Of a stretch of 64,000 nt of DNA, positions 47,830-57,512 are shown piece by piece (the stretch's first letter is position 1; each line of letters opens with the position of its first letter). The stretch is taken from positions 11,910,501 to 11,974,500 of the forward strand of contig JAYKKT010000055.1 in assembly GCA_036023115.1 (NCBI GenBank), given 5' to 3'. Made by a program: the position numbers and the translations under genes. The notes beneath the pieces are model-generated. The model made no database searches and was not told the DNA's origin. It saw only the letters and a list, made by a program, of their open reading frames with translations. The stretch is from Brasenia schreberi. Lineage: Eukaryota > Streptophyta > Magnoliopsida > Nymphaeales > Cabombaceae.

Positions 47830-50710
47830 ATGGTATGGTATGCTCGCCCCTTTCTGATGCCTTTTTGTACGTTTCTGACAATGCGTGTAGTGCCGCTCGA
47901 TTCACTTGGTTTTGTTTCTTGGTGTTTTCTTCTTTAGGATTCTTTCTGGTCAATTAGGAAATTGGGTCTTTGTTGTTGGATTCTTGGGGAGAATTGGTAA
48001 TTGGGGATTGATCGTTGGGGTGATCTTGCGACTCTATAACGAGTTTATGTAACTGTTTTGGTTCGGTTACATTGGAAGACAGTTGCGGTTTCGCGTGTTT
48101 CTCTGGTGCTGTTCTTTTTTTAATATCTATGCCCCCTTCCGTGTTCATCGCCTCGGTCGCCTACCCACATGTTCGTTGTGAATCTATTGTCTTTGTTGGA
48201 GTGTGATTTGCGCTGCATCGCGTCAGTTTTTCTTCCCGATGCACTATGAAGTCGTTCCTTGGAGTTGGGAAGACGAAGAAGAAGATGAATGTGGTTTGTT
48301 ATCAGCTATTCATGGGAATCTATGACAAAGCTTGCTTTTACTGTTCTCATATGGACCTACCAGTTAAACCAGTTCAATCCCACACTGCCGAGACTGTGTT
48401 GTGTTATGTTTGCTCATTGCGGTACTTTATTTCTCAGATTGAGCGTTTTTATGAGGGCATATGATGTATTAACATCAAGAGTCGATGGTGTTATTGGGGG
48501 TAACTGGATGACTTCTTAACCTTAGCCAACCCTTTTCGCACACCAGGAGATTTGACTAGGATTTCCTGGGATGCGACCCATGATAGTGCTATCCTCACCT
48601 AGTCACTCTTAACTTAGGTATTCTGATGGAATCTGGTGCATGAGCTGGGAAGATCGCATTCCCTTGTAAAATGTGCTAGTTGATGGGTAGGCATACTGCA
48701 AGTACATGCAGCTGTTAGATTAGCCTGACAAGGAGCTAGTTGGGATCGTAAGATGGCTTATCAAGTTTCTAGCTTATTTCAGATTGGATCATGAGGAAAC
48801 ATCCGAACCTGAAAAGGGCTGTATGTTTTGGATAATTTTCTTAGTTACAACAACAAACAAAGCCTTCTCCCACATATAGGGTATCAGCTACATGGATTCT
48901 CTAACGGTATGTTGGTAGTTAACTCAAAAGAAACTATAAATAGTTTCCTTCCAACATTTCTGAAGGGATTCGATGCAGACGTCGATGCATGATGCCCCTA
49001 GAGTTTTTGATATTTTCAAGCCTTGTATGAGTGCTTCATACTCGGTTGTATTGTTGGAACATTCAAAATCTAGGCGAATGGTGATGGGTATTTCTCCCTT
49101 TTCAGGGGATATGAGGATGATCCCTGCCCTAGCCCCTCTTTGGTTTCGTGCCCCATCGAAGTGCATTTTCCACACTTGGTTTTCATTTGAGCAATTTGAT
49201 AAAATATGGTTTTTAAATTGATTTTGAAAGATGCCTTCGTCGGGCATTTTATCAAGTGTGGGATATGAATCTTCTAAAGGTATTAGAAACAAATTAGGAG
49301 TGGCACCAATAGAGGATAAAATGAGAGAATATCGTTTAAGATGGTTTGGACATATAGAAAGAAGATCAAAAGAAGAACGTGTAAGAAGGTATGAAAAACT
49401 AAATTTGGAAAGTATTAAAAGAGCTAGAGGACAACCACAAAAGTGTTGGAAAGAAACAATAAAGAATGATCTAGCTTATTGTGAGTTAACTACTAACATG
49501 ACACACGATAGGGATATGTGGAAACAAAGAATCCATGTAGCCGACCCCGTCTAGTATGGGAAAAGGCTTAGTTGTTGTTGTTGTTGTATTCGAACCTTCA
49601 GAAATATTATAAATGCTACAATCCTACTCTTAAGAAACTATATGTATCCATGGATGTCACCTTCTCATAATCTACTCCCTATTATTCTTCTCAGGAAGAG
49701 TCAACTACCTCTCAACATATATTTCCTTATGTCTTTCCACTAATTCCTAGTGAGGCACTAATTCTTAGTGAGGTAGAAGATAATGTAGGTGACTATAAAG
49801 AGAAGGCAAATGAACCAAAGGAGACCTTGATGTACAAGAGAGGATCAAGGATACAGCTCTCAGTGAGTGATACCAGAAGCAAAATATTTGTGCATATGAT
49901 CTTCAAAGGGTTGTAATCAGCAGTGACAATTACATTGCAATTGCAGGTGCCATGAATATAGTAAACATCCATAAGTGTGATTTGATGTATCTTATTGAAT
50001 TGAAATTGCATGTTCAGTGCAATACGACAGCCACATGTCTGATTTTGAGACATGTGCCATCAATTACAACAATTAAGCCTTTTCCCATACTAGATGGGGT
50101 TGACTACATGGATTCTTTGTTTCCACATAACCCTATCATAATTTGTAGAATCTATGATAAATAAGTCTGACAGTTTTATGCTGGTTGTCAGAAACCTAAC
50201 GCAACCCTCCTCCTTTATCCGGGTTTGGGACCGGCCATGCAAGGGTGGAGTTAGACATGTGCCATCAATTGATTACGTTAAATCTACTGATAAATGTTTT
50301 TGTTTTCTCTCATGTTTCTTGCTTGTTCTTGTCTGTTTCAGGCCAATCGACATACAATAATACTTATGCAGACATCTCAGAGCAGAGCAACTCGGACATT
50401 TATGGATTATGCTTCTATTAATCAAGCTATGGATGGTACATTTTGTAGCATATATCTGCATGTGCTAGCTTCTATGATATGGTTATGCGCATGATTTATG
50501 GAATGCATAATTATGAGTATTGAATCACGAGTAGTATAAATCTCATTTGTGAGATCACATTTATTTTAACAATCTTCATCTTATAAACGTTTTATTTCCA
50601 ATAATAACAAAAGACACATCTCCAGCACATTTATAAATTTGAATCCAGATAAACAATTAAACATTTAAATAAGCACTTGACTTTTTGATATATACTTATT
50701 AAATTTAATG

Positions 50711-50767
<57 letters not shown>

Positions 50768-51549
50768 TGTATAAACTGACAAAGTGATGAGAGACTTGTT
50801 ATAGAGTTAAATGCATTTCATATATAATCAAAGAATGCATACATATTATATCAATCTGAAAAACAGAATGAAACAACGAAGAGAAAGAAAATGGGGAAGA
50901 AAGAGAACGAATAGGGAAAATAAGAAGAAAATGAGGTAGAGGAAGAGGAGGGGGATAAAAAGATAGAATGAGAAAGAGGGAGAAGGAGGAGAAGTGGAAA
51001 GATGAGATAAGAAGAAAAGAGAAAGAGAAGAAGAAGAGAAAGAAAAGTGAAAGAAGTAGCCTGTAGGAATATGTCGAAGGGTATATTGCACTACAGGTAA
51101 GATGGGTCCTCTGTGCCAGATTTATGTGATCCAAACCTTACGCTGCTCTCATGTTGACCTGGCATTTAGAACACGTGTATGATAGGAACAGCAAAATGCA
51201 GCATATCCTTTTCATCACGACCTATTCCTTAAAGCTTCAGTATTTGAACCTGCAGGTATTTGTGAACTGTATGAAAGAAAGTTGAAAGAGCTGAACCCGA
51301 CCATCTATAACCTTACATATGACATTTCAGATCTGTACAATTTCATTGACGGTTTTGCAGACCTGAGTGCCTTGGTGTAGGTATCCTTGTTCCGTCATCC
51401 ATGGCTGGGCTCTCTTATCTTTGCAAAATCATTGCTCGTGATCTGCTGGTTGCAGGTATGACCATAACATTCAAGGTTACTTACCAAACGAGCGGCAATG
51501 GATAAAGCAACGACTCCTTCAGCACCTGAGGAGAATGGCAACTCATTGA
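47830..51549 (+). CDS. ERH: Enhancer of rudimentary homolog (ERH), four coding exons
   Basis: ERH is a small conserved nuclear protein that acts with RNA-processing and transcription factors in eukaryotes; its role in plants is little defined. Coding exons: 47830-47832 (ATG only), 50342-50435, 51256-51376 and 51456-51549, 312 bases in all, 103 residues. Exons 2-4 give ANRHTIILMQTS and RTFMDYASINQAMDG, then CELYERKLKELNPT, YDISDLYNFIDGFADLSALV, YDHNIQGYLP and RQWIKQRLLQHLRR. This is the family's whole length and motif order. All introns have GT...AG, and exon phases join without a stop. The start codon alone in exon 1 is inferred from the ATG|GTATGG donor and the missing Met before ANRHT. Intron 1 (2.5 kb) holds LINE and gypsy fragments; intron 2 a purine tract. 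Confidence 0.9.
48842..48960 (-). mobile_element. LINE 3' end fragment in ERH intron 1
   Basis: It starts with the ACAACAACAAACAAAGCC tail side and reads TACATGGATTCT and GTTAACTC as in the other LINE tails here. On the minus strand it includes QKCWKETI. It abuts the gypsy RNase H fragment. Confidence 0.65.
48962..49235 (-). pseudogene. Ty3/gypsy archaeal-type RNase H fragment
   Basis: The minus strand has an uninterrupted stretch with VWKMHFDGARNQRGARAGI then LISPEKGEIPI and LDFECSNNTTEYEALIQGLK. These match the plant gypsy second RNase H domain (WxLYFDGAxNxxGxGAG, NNxAEYEAxIxGL), including the Asp of FDGA and the Glu of EYEA. Only about 90 residues remain, wedged between two LINE pieces in opposite orientations. 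Confidence 0.75.
49240..49590 (+). mobile_element. LINE ORF2 C-terminus and 3' tail
   Basis: The plus-strand frame reads NKLGVAPIEDKMREYRLRWF then GHIERRSKEERVRRYE and ARGQPQKCWKETIKNDLAY, ending HVADPV and a stop. It is followed by the tail AGGCTTAGTTGTTGTTGTTG. This is the typical C-terminal end of plant LINE reverse transcriptase ORFs. The 5' part is missing, as usual after incomplete reverse transcription. Confidence 0.82.
50066..50252 (-). mobile_element. Short 5'-truncated LINE copy with exact 18-bp target duplication
   Basis: AGACATGTGCCATCAATT occurs at 50048-50065 and 50253-50270 without mismatch. Between them the minus strand carries TRIKEEGCVRFLTTS and then WKQRIHVVNPI, a stop and a poor (GTT) tail. 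The perfect duplication shows a fairly recent insertion into ERH intron 1. Confidence 0.85.
50711..50764. repeat. (AT)n microsatellite in ERH intron 2
   Basis: About 27 uninterrupted units. Confidence 0.95.
50867..51058. repeat. ~190-base purine tract in ERH intron 2
   Basis: The plus strand is nearly all A and G with only scattered T (GAAGAGAAAG, GGAGAAGGAGG-type words). The minus-strand open frames across it are by-products of the C/T strand. Confidence 0.9.
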
Positions 51550-53046
51550 CACAGAATTAAGTTATGATAAACCATAGCTGCTGCACAAGAACTCTAATGT
51601 TAACTTGTGTTGCTTGATAGTTCCAACATCAAATATGATACTGTGGTCAACACGCATACTGATCTTAAGGAACTGCCATGAGTGTCACTGAGCTTCTATG
51701 TCGCTTTGGTTTCCTGCTTTCTGGATGATTTATACATGATTTATTAATGCTTGCGTGTGGCTAAAACTGTTACACTCATCTATGGTTGGACAAATGCATT
51801 TGCAAGAATGCGTGCACACACACAATGCTCACTAGCCATTGTTTTACATCTGCTGAGGGTAACGAAAATCTGTTCCGATTTCCATGTGCATTGCATATAA
51901 TTTCTCAACCGATCCTCAGACTTGTCAAATATTTCACAAGCAACAAAGTTCAGTATTTATGCTAGCTCCAAGTGCATGCATCCCCAAGATTCTCTCTTTC
52001 ATGTACGCAAGCACGCACATACACACACTGCTCATCCCACTTGGTGTTTAAAGGCAACCTATCTACACAATGCTATCCTTGAGCAAGTTGTGGTACTAAG
52101 TACATGGTGATATCAAAATGCTGGTCCACCTACTAAAATAGCCACTTTTGTAATGGAACACGACTGCGTGTCTCTATTTTAATTTCATGCTTTCAGGGCT
52201 TCCTTTTATCCTCTCTTTGCGTCTACAGTTGTTTATAAGTGGTCCTATTAACCTGAGTGATCCCAACCCTCGGAAGGATTGGGTAAAGCACACCGGCTTC
52301 TTGCCTTTGAAGTCTTTTGAATTCCCTTTGGGGATGCCTGCTACATCCTTTTACTCTCCCCACTCTTTTGCTTCCTTCAAGTGAATAATCTCGAGTATAC
52401 GTATCAGTCGGATAAACCTAGCATAGGACCATGCAACCAGCTCAGACTAAGAAGCCATGGCTATCCTGGCTAGGGACACAGACTCGAAAGGACATTGAAC
52501 TTGGAGGAAAGGCGTTCGATATCGGGGACATGCATGTCTGAGCGGGTCTTCTCAAACCAAGCTTGTCTATCAAAAGGAAAGAAGGGTGATACTTGTGTTT
52601 AATTTATAACTTGAAGGATTTGCCTTTCAAGGTGATTCGAACAGCTCCATAATTAAATTTGGAGTCTAATGTGCAGAGCTCTCTCTCTCTCTCTCTCGTG
52701 CGCGAACGCCAGTTTGTTGCCGTAGAATGACTCACTTCTCTCTATTACAGAAAAGAACGGACTCCTTTTCTTACAATGTTTGACGAAGTGCTTTATTATC
52801 CGGTCCTCTTGCTGATCTTAATTTCATGTCCCAATGCTCTAAATAGAAATGTTTCAACCTTAAACCGTCTTCATGGTGATGTTAACAGATTGGATTGTAG
52901 TCTATAATTGTTTGAAGTTGGCGTAGATACCCTAAATCGAATCTAGACAACTATCGGGACTGGACTCAGTTTACCTTTTATGCTTCAATTAGATTACCTT
53001 TTATGCTTCAATTAGATTGAATACTCAGTCCAATTTTATGTATATG
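51550..53046. other. 3' flank of ERH and intergenic
   Basis: No further exon recognised. A (TC)n run lies at about 52680-52698, and a direct repeat of TTACCTTTTATGCTTCAATTAGAT occurs at about 52970 and 52993. Confidence 0.35.
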
Positions 53047-53054
53047 GTTGAGAC

Positions 53055-53670
53055 CAGTTGTTTGTACTGTATCATATTATATATCATTTTTTCTATGATA
53101 TGATTATATTGTATTGTATCGTATTGTAAATTTTAATTTTTTTTAAATAATTTAAAAATAAAAAATTTGTAAAAATAAAAATTATTTTAAGTTAGACTAG
53201 TTTTCCATTTCATGATACCAATGTTGAAAGTGATCATAATTGGAAAGTTATAAGAAATTATCGAAACTAGACGTGATCATAATTGGTAATTTGTTTAAGT
53301 TAATTATCTTTTTTGTTAGTGAGAATTTTGGAAACTTTTTATTCTCATGAGTTTTGTTGTTGTTCTTAAGAGATCGTCCTTAAAGGTAAGGAGTTTTTGA
53401 TAAGATTAATCTTTGTCAAATAACAACACTCAACCAAAAAGTATAAAAAAAATCACATTACAAACTTAACCATTTTTATAAGCCAAGAACGTACACCTAT
53501 ATTATATTGTGAAGATACAACTGTATTGTACGATATAGGTTGATAGACTATATCATACGATATGGTATAGTATCTCACGATAGCCCATATGATAAGATAC
53601 GAGATGATACGGTGTAGTATCTCACGATACATAATTTGGCCCAAGATACGAGATGATGTGGATAACACTC
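53055..53670. mobile_element. hAT-like non-autonomous element, copy 1 (616 bp)
   Basis: Flanked by GTTGAGAC at 53047-53054 and 53671-53678, an exact 8-bp duplication. The left end starts CAGTTGTTTGTACTGTATC. The right end, reverse-complemented, reads GAGTGTTATCCACATC and TCTCGTATC. Both ends carry arrays of GATACGAT/ATCGTATC words. The body aligns along its length with 61694-62258 in the same orientation (for example GACTAG, then GACGTGATCATAATTGGTAA). No transposase. Confidence 0.72.
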
Positions 53671-53990
53671 GTTGAGACATTAAAACTTAGAACAATTTTT
53701 TGCTTCTCCCGTCTCAAATTTCCATTCAGCTTCCAGAAAGGGGCTACATCCAGACCGAATCCTAGCATCCTACTTCATATTTTAACTCGTTAAGGTTGGA
53801 TAGTCTGCCAGCGGATAAGATGAAACCTTCCTTTTCTTTTCTTTTTTCGGTTAAAAAGAAGATAAAAAGGTTTTTATCTATTATTATAATCTCTTTCTTA
53901 GAGGGTTCATCTATGCGGGTGCGGGTTGCCTCCTGACATTAGCACCGAAAGAAATATCAATGAAAAGGAGCCGTCTATTTAGTGGGTGCT

Positions 53991-53992
<2 letters not shown>

Positions 53993-54022
<30 letters not shown>
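53993..54022. repeat. (TC)n in the 5' leader of the RING-type gene
   Basis: About 15 TC units, ending 43 bases before the ATG at 54065, a common feature of plant leaders. Confidence 0.9.
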
Positions 54023-54025
<3 letters not shown>

Positions 54026-54064
54026 TTCGTTCTAAGAGGAATTCGATCGAGGCGATTAGCATTC

Positions 54065-54274
54065 ATGACCAGCGCGTCGGAGCTCTTCTACAAGAGGAGG
54101 TCTCGTCTGTGGCGTAATTCCGATCCGGAGTTTGCTTCTTCTTCCTCTTCTGCTGCTTCTCCTACTTCGTCTCCTTTCCACCGCCACCATCGCCATCGTC
54201 ACTCCCATAATCACGATACAGACGACTGCAATCCGTCCCGCCGCACCTACCAGGCTAGGCAGCTCTTCCACCGG
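54065..54274 (+). CDS. First coding exon of a probable RING-type E3 ubiquitin ligase
   Basis: Seventy codons in one frame: MTSASELFYKRRSRLWRNSD, a Ser-rich stretch, a His/Arg-rich stretch (HHRHRHSHNH) and DCNPSRRTYQARQLFHR. A donor CGG|GTACGG follows at phase 0. The MTSASELF...RRSR start with a His-rich segment and D.C.P.RR is what I remember from a plant RING-H2 ligase group (At5g24870/At5g10650-like), in which the RING lies near the C-terminus. The ATG at 54065 is preferred over the one at 53960 because the family starts here and the TC leader lies between. Later exons are not seen before the window ends. Identity is from the N-terminus only. Confidence 0.5.
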
Positions 54275-54702
54275 GTACGGTATCTTCCTTCCACCTCTTT
54301 CCCAGTCTTTCTGTTCTAGGGTTCTTCTTCTTCACCTCTATTTTGTTTTGGTGTGCTTTGGATTGAGGAATGGGCAAACGTGTAATTCATTTCCTTTTTG
54401 GTTATATTACCTGTCACGAATACGAATTTTAAGGATTCTCATCCTACTGAATTTCCTGAAAGCAAATAATTACGACTCAGGACGATTTGTAATTGATGGG
54501 TTCTTTTTGGCCCTTCGATTTGTCTGCAGTCTGAGATTAATTTACTTCTTCCGATTTGGGTAGCTTGAATTTCGCATGCTTCTCTTGGGTTGAGTTTCTT
54601 TGAGGTTCTGTTTGCTAACCATCCTTTATATGGCGGGATCGGTACGCAGAAGGCTTTATATTTCATTATCCAATTTCTGTTAATGTAATACCGTTGGGAA
54701 GC

Positions 54703-54771
54703 CCCAACGGCTAGTAGCCGTTGGAGCTACCCAACGGCTAGTGCTGGCCCAGCCAGCAACTAGCCGTTGGA
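54703..54771 (+). promoter_or_regulatory. Four perfect MSA-type elements (YCYAACGGYYA) in the LTR
   Basis: Exact matches to the mitosis-specific activator consensus bound by three-repeat Myb proteins in plant G2/M genes: 54703-54713 (+), 54715-54725 (-), 54730-54740 (+) and 54761-54771 (-). Two near matches lie at about 54689-54699 and 54772-54782. They stand 90-160 bases upstream of the TATA box at 54861. The same four occur in the 3' LTR (add 4558). The match is direct; the function is inference. Confidence 0.7.
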
Positions 54772-54779
54772 TCCCAACG

Positions 54780-54805
54780 ACTAGTGCTGGCCGGCCAGCA
54801 CTAGT
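54780..54805. repeat. 26-bp perfect palindrome in the LTR of R
   Basis: Half-site ACTAGTGCTGGCC followed directly by its reverse complement. Repeated at 59338-59363. Confidence 0.95.
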
Positions 54806-54860
54806 TCAGCCCATTTGATGATCTTGCTTCTTGCTACTTACTTGCCTCTTGTAAAGTGTC

Positions 54861-54868
54861 TATAAATA
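54861..54868 (+). promoter_or_regulatory. TATA box of element R
   Basis: TATAAATA, in the middle of the LTR, where the U3/R boundary is expected about 30 bases further on. Confidence 0.75.
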
Positions 54869-55052
54869 AGACCTCATTTCATGAATAAATTATGCAGTCT
54901 TGCGCTGCTTCTTGATTCGTTTTGTGTATACTTCCGCTCTTGTCAATCATTCTTGAAGATAGACATTCGTCAGTGAATGTCATTTGACTCTCGGCGACTC
55001 GGTAATATTGATTGATGCAACATCAACCTTTGATGATCGACAATTATTCACA

Positions 55053-55069
55053 TGGTATCAGAGCCTCGG
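55053..55069 (+). other. Primer-binding site of element R
   Basis: TGGTATCAGAGCCTCGG starts immediately after the LTR; the first 12 bases match the 3' end of plant initiator-Met tRNA. Confidence 0.93.
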
Positions 55070-55169
55070 ATCGAAGAAAACGAGTGCATCGGGAAGCGTG
55101 CCGAAAGTGCAAAAATTGAAGATTTGCATCAAACTTGAGGTTAGTCTTAAATATTCATTTTTTGCACAA

Positions 55170-57512
55170 ATGGAAGGCAAAAATGAGTCGTTTAGATGTA
55201 TTCTAGACCCAAAAAGTTATCAAAGTTGGGCTAGAACAATGAAAAAATATTTTTTATCAAAAGATTTTTGGGATTACATTGATGGGACTATAAAAGAACC
55301 AATTTTGGACATTGATGGCTTAGATGATGATGAAATCATCAAAGCACATGAGAAATTCAAAACGGATTTGAAATTGTGGGAAAAAATGAATGCAAAAATC
55401 ACATGGATCATTTGTCAAAACATGGATGAAAAACTTAGAAATCGGATTAATGCTTTTGAAAATGCGTTTGAAACTTGGGAATATTTGAAAAAGCTTCATT
55501 CTCAAGATGATTTTGTCTTTCAAATTGATCTTATGAAAAGAATGATTATGCTCAAACAAGAGAACCTAAGCATTAGGGATTATCACAATGCATTTTCGGA
55601 ACTTTGGACTCAATTAAGGAGTTTTGACAAATTTGGAAAACTTCACAAACTAGACGAATTTCAAGAATTTTTGGAAAATCAATATTTTTTCTTGTTTATG
55701 CGTGGTCTAAGAGACGAATTTGAAAACATTAGATCAAGCCTTATACATAGGAAACCTAGACCTAGAGGGGATACCTTTCTTGCCGATCTTGTTATGGAGG
55801 AAACAAGATTGAAAAACATGCATGTTGCAAAAGAAGCAGTACTTGCCGCATCAAGACCCGGAGTAAATTTGAAGACTTACAAGCCTCCACATACCAAGAA
55901 CAATGAAGGCACATTCAAGAAGCCCACGGGACCATGGCCTAACAAGGATACAATTTGCCATTATTGCAAGGAAAGTGGACACATTAAAACCACTTGTCCT
56001 CTACTCCGAAAAAGGGGTGGAAACGTGGGAACCGTGGAAGAAGGAGGTGTCTTACCCAACAACATAAAAGCGTACATAGAAGAAATTTTTAAAGAAAAAG
56101 CAAGCATCTCCGGGAATGCTCTATCTACTTCGCAAGGTATGTCTTGGTTTTTAGATTCTGGTGCATCTTTTCATATGACACATAGTGAAGATTCTTTGGT
56201 TAATTCTTGTGAAACCATTGGAAAACATGTGTTTACGGCCGATGGAACAAAACTCCAAATCAAAAAATTAGGAAACCTTGAAAAACAAGACTTTAAAATT
56301 CAAAATGTAAGTTTTATACCTAAGCTAAATTTAAATCTACTTTCGGTTGCTCAAATATGTGATAACAACTGTATAATCACTTTCTCATCCCAACATTGTG
56401 TGGTGCAGGATCATCTATCGAAGAAGGTGATTGGTCAAGGCCATAGAGAAAGTGGACTATACAAAATGGACTATCTTGTTATGCCAAATTCGGGTTTTTG
56501 TAACATAACCCAAGATGCTAGACTATGGCATAAAAGACTTGGACACTTGAACTCTCAAAAGATGTGTAACATTCCTTTGATGAAAAGCATTAGAGAGAAA
56601 AATTTTGAATGTAAAGATTGTCTTCTTAGAAAAATGCATCATCTTCCATTTGGAGAAAGAAATTATGTACCAAAGAAAGCTTTTGATTTAATACATTCGG
56701 ATGTTTGGGGCCCCGCGCCCATTGTTTCTAAAGGAGGATTGCAATACTATGTGATTTTTGTGGATGACTTTACTCGATTTACATGGATATATCTTTTAAA
56801 ACACAAATTCGAAGTATTTGAAAAATTTGTAATATTTTGTAACATGATCAAAAACCAATTTGGAGCAACCATTAAAATCTTTAGATCCGATTCGGGAGGA
56901 GAGTACATGTCTAATGAATTTCATAACTTTATTGAAACTAATGGTATTATTCACCAAAAATCATGCACTAAAACACCTCAACAAAATGGTCTAGCAGAAC
57001 GAAAACATAGGCATATTATTGAAACTTGTAGAACTATGTTAATTGCTAGTAAGGTTCCTAAATTCTTATGGGCCGAAGCTACTCTTACCGCCATATATCT
57101 TATAAATAGAATGCCTTCATCTAACCTTGAGAATACTTCACCTTTCGAAAAATTGTATAACATCCCTCCATATTATGAAAGACTTAGGGTTTTTGGATGT
57201 AGATGTTTTGTGTATACAGACAAGAATGACAAATTGTCACCTAGAGCTATTGAATGTGTTTTTCTTGGTTATGGCATTGACAAAAAAGGGTATAGGTGTT
57301 TTGATCCTATAGCAGACAAATTGTATGTGTCCAAGGATGTGAAATTCTTTGAGAATGACATTTATTATGAGTCCAAATCCTTGGAAAATTCGGAACCTTT
57401 CATTCCTAAAGATATTTTTGAGTTAGAAGAAGATAATGATTGTGACTCAGTAGATCATCAAGACATTCAAGAAGATCATGTTGAAAACAATGATGTTTCA
57501 CACCACTGTTGA
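55170..57512 (+). CDS. gag-protease-integrase part of element R
   Basis: An open frame of about 780 codons from the ATG at 55170, chosen because MEGKNESF is followed at once by the gag core (YQSWARTMKKYF). Domains: gag, residues 1-250; CCHC knuckle CHYCKESGHIKTTC from residue 263; aspartic protease WFLDSGASFHMT with Asp329; gag-pre-integrase RLWHKRLGHLNSQKM. The integrase catalytic triad is Asp511 (HSDVWG), Asp574 (RSDSGGEY) and Glu610 (GLAERKH), with the usual 35 residues between the last two. It ends at a TGA where the frame should pass on to RT, so the polyprotein is cut short by a shift at about 57480-57512. Confidence 0.93.
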   Translation: MEGKNESFRCILDPKSYQSWARTMKKYFLSKDFWDYIDGTIKEPILDIDGLDDDEIIKAHEKFKTDLKLWEKMNAKITWIICQNMDEKLRNRINAFENAFETWEYLKKLHSQDDFVFQIDLMKRMIMLKQENLSIRDYHNAFSELWTQLRSFDKFGKLHKLDEFQEFLENQYFFLFMRGLRDEFENIRSSLIHRKPRPRGDTFLADLVMEETRLKNMHVAKEAVLAASRPGVNLKTYKPPHTKNNEGTFKKPTGPWPNKDTICHYCKESGHIKTTCPLLRKRGGNVGTVEEGGVLPNNIKAYIEEIFKEKASISGNALSTSQGMSWFLDSGASFHMTHSEDSLVNSCETIGKHVFTADGTKLQIKKLGNLEKQDFKIQNVSFIPKLNLNLLSVAQICDNNCIITFSSQHCVVQDHLSKKVIGQGHRESGLYKMDYLVMPNSGFCNITQDARLWHKRLGHLNSQKMCNIPLMKSIREKNFECKDCLLRKMHHLPFGERNYVPKKAFDLIHSDVWGPAPIVSKGGLQYYVIFVDDFTRFTWIYLLKHKFEVFEKFVIFCNMIKNQFGATIKIFRSDSGGEYMSNEFHNFIETNGIIHQKSCTKTPQQNGLAERKHRHIIETCRTMLIASKVPKFLWAEATLTAIYLINRMPSSNLENTSPFEKLYNIPPYYERLRVFGCRCFVYTDKNDKLSPRAIECVFLGYGIDKKGYRCFDPIADKLYVSKDVKFFENDIYYESKSLENSEPFIPKDIFELEEDNDCDSVDHQDIQEDHVENNDVSHHC

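Larger units (their letters stand above)
54678..55052 (+). repeat. 5' LTR of element R
   Basis: TGTTAATG...ATTCACA, 375 bases. The first 130 bases are made of repeated CCAACGGCTAG / CTAGCCGTTGG words in both orientations, followed by a 26-bp perfect palindrome and a TATA box. Confidence 0.97.

Noticed and set aside
50799..51134. 111- and 81-codon minus-strand frames rich in Ser, Phe and Leu
   Set aside because: They only translate the pyrimidine strand of the purine tract.
54132..54563. 143-codon plus-strand frame beginning with a Leu run
   Set aside because: Shifted reading of the RING-type first exon and its intron; the MTSASELF frame is the better one.
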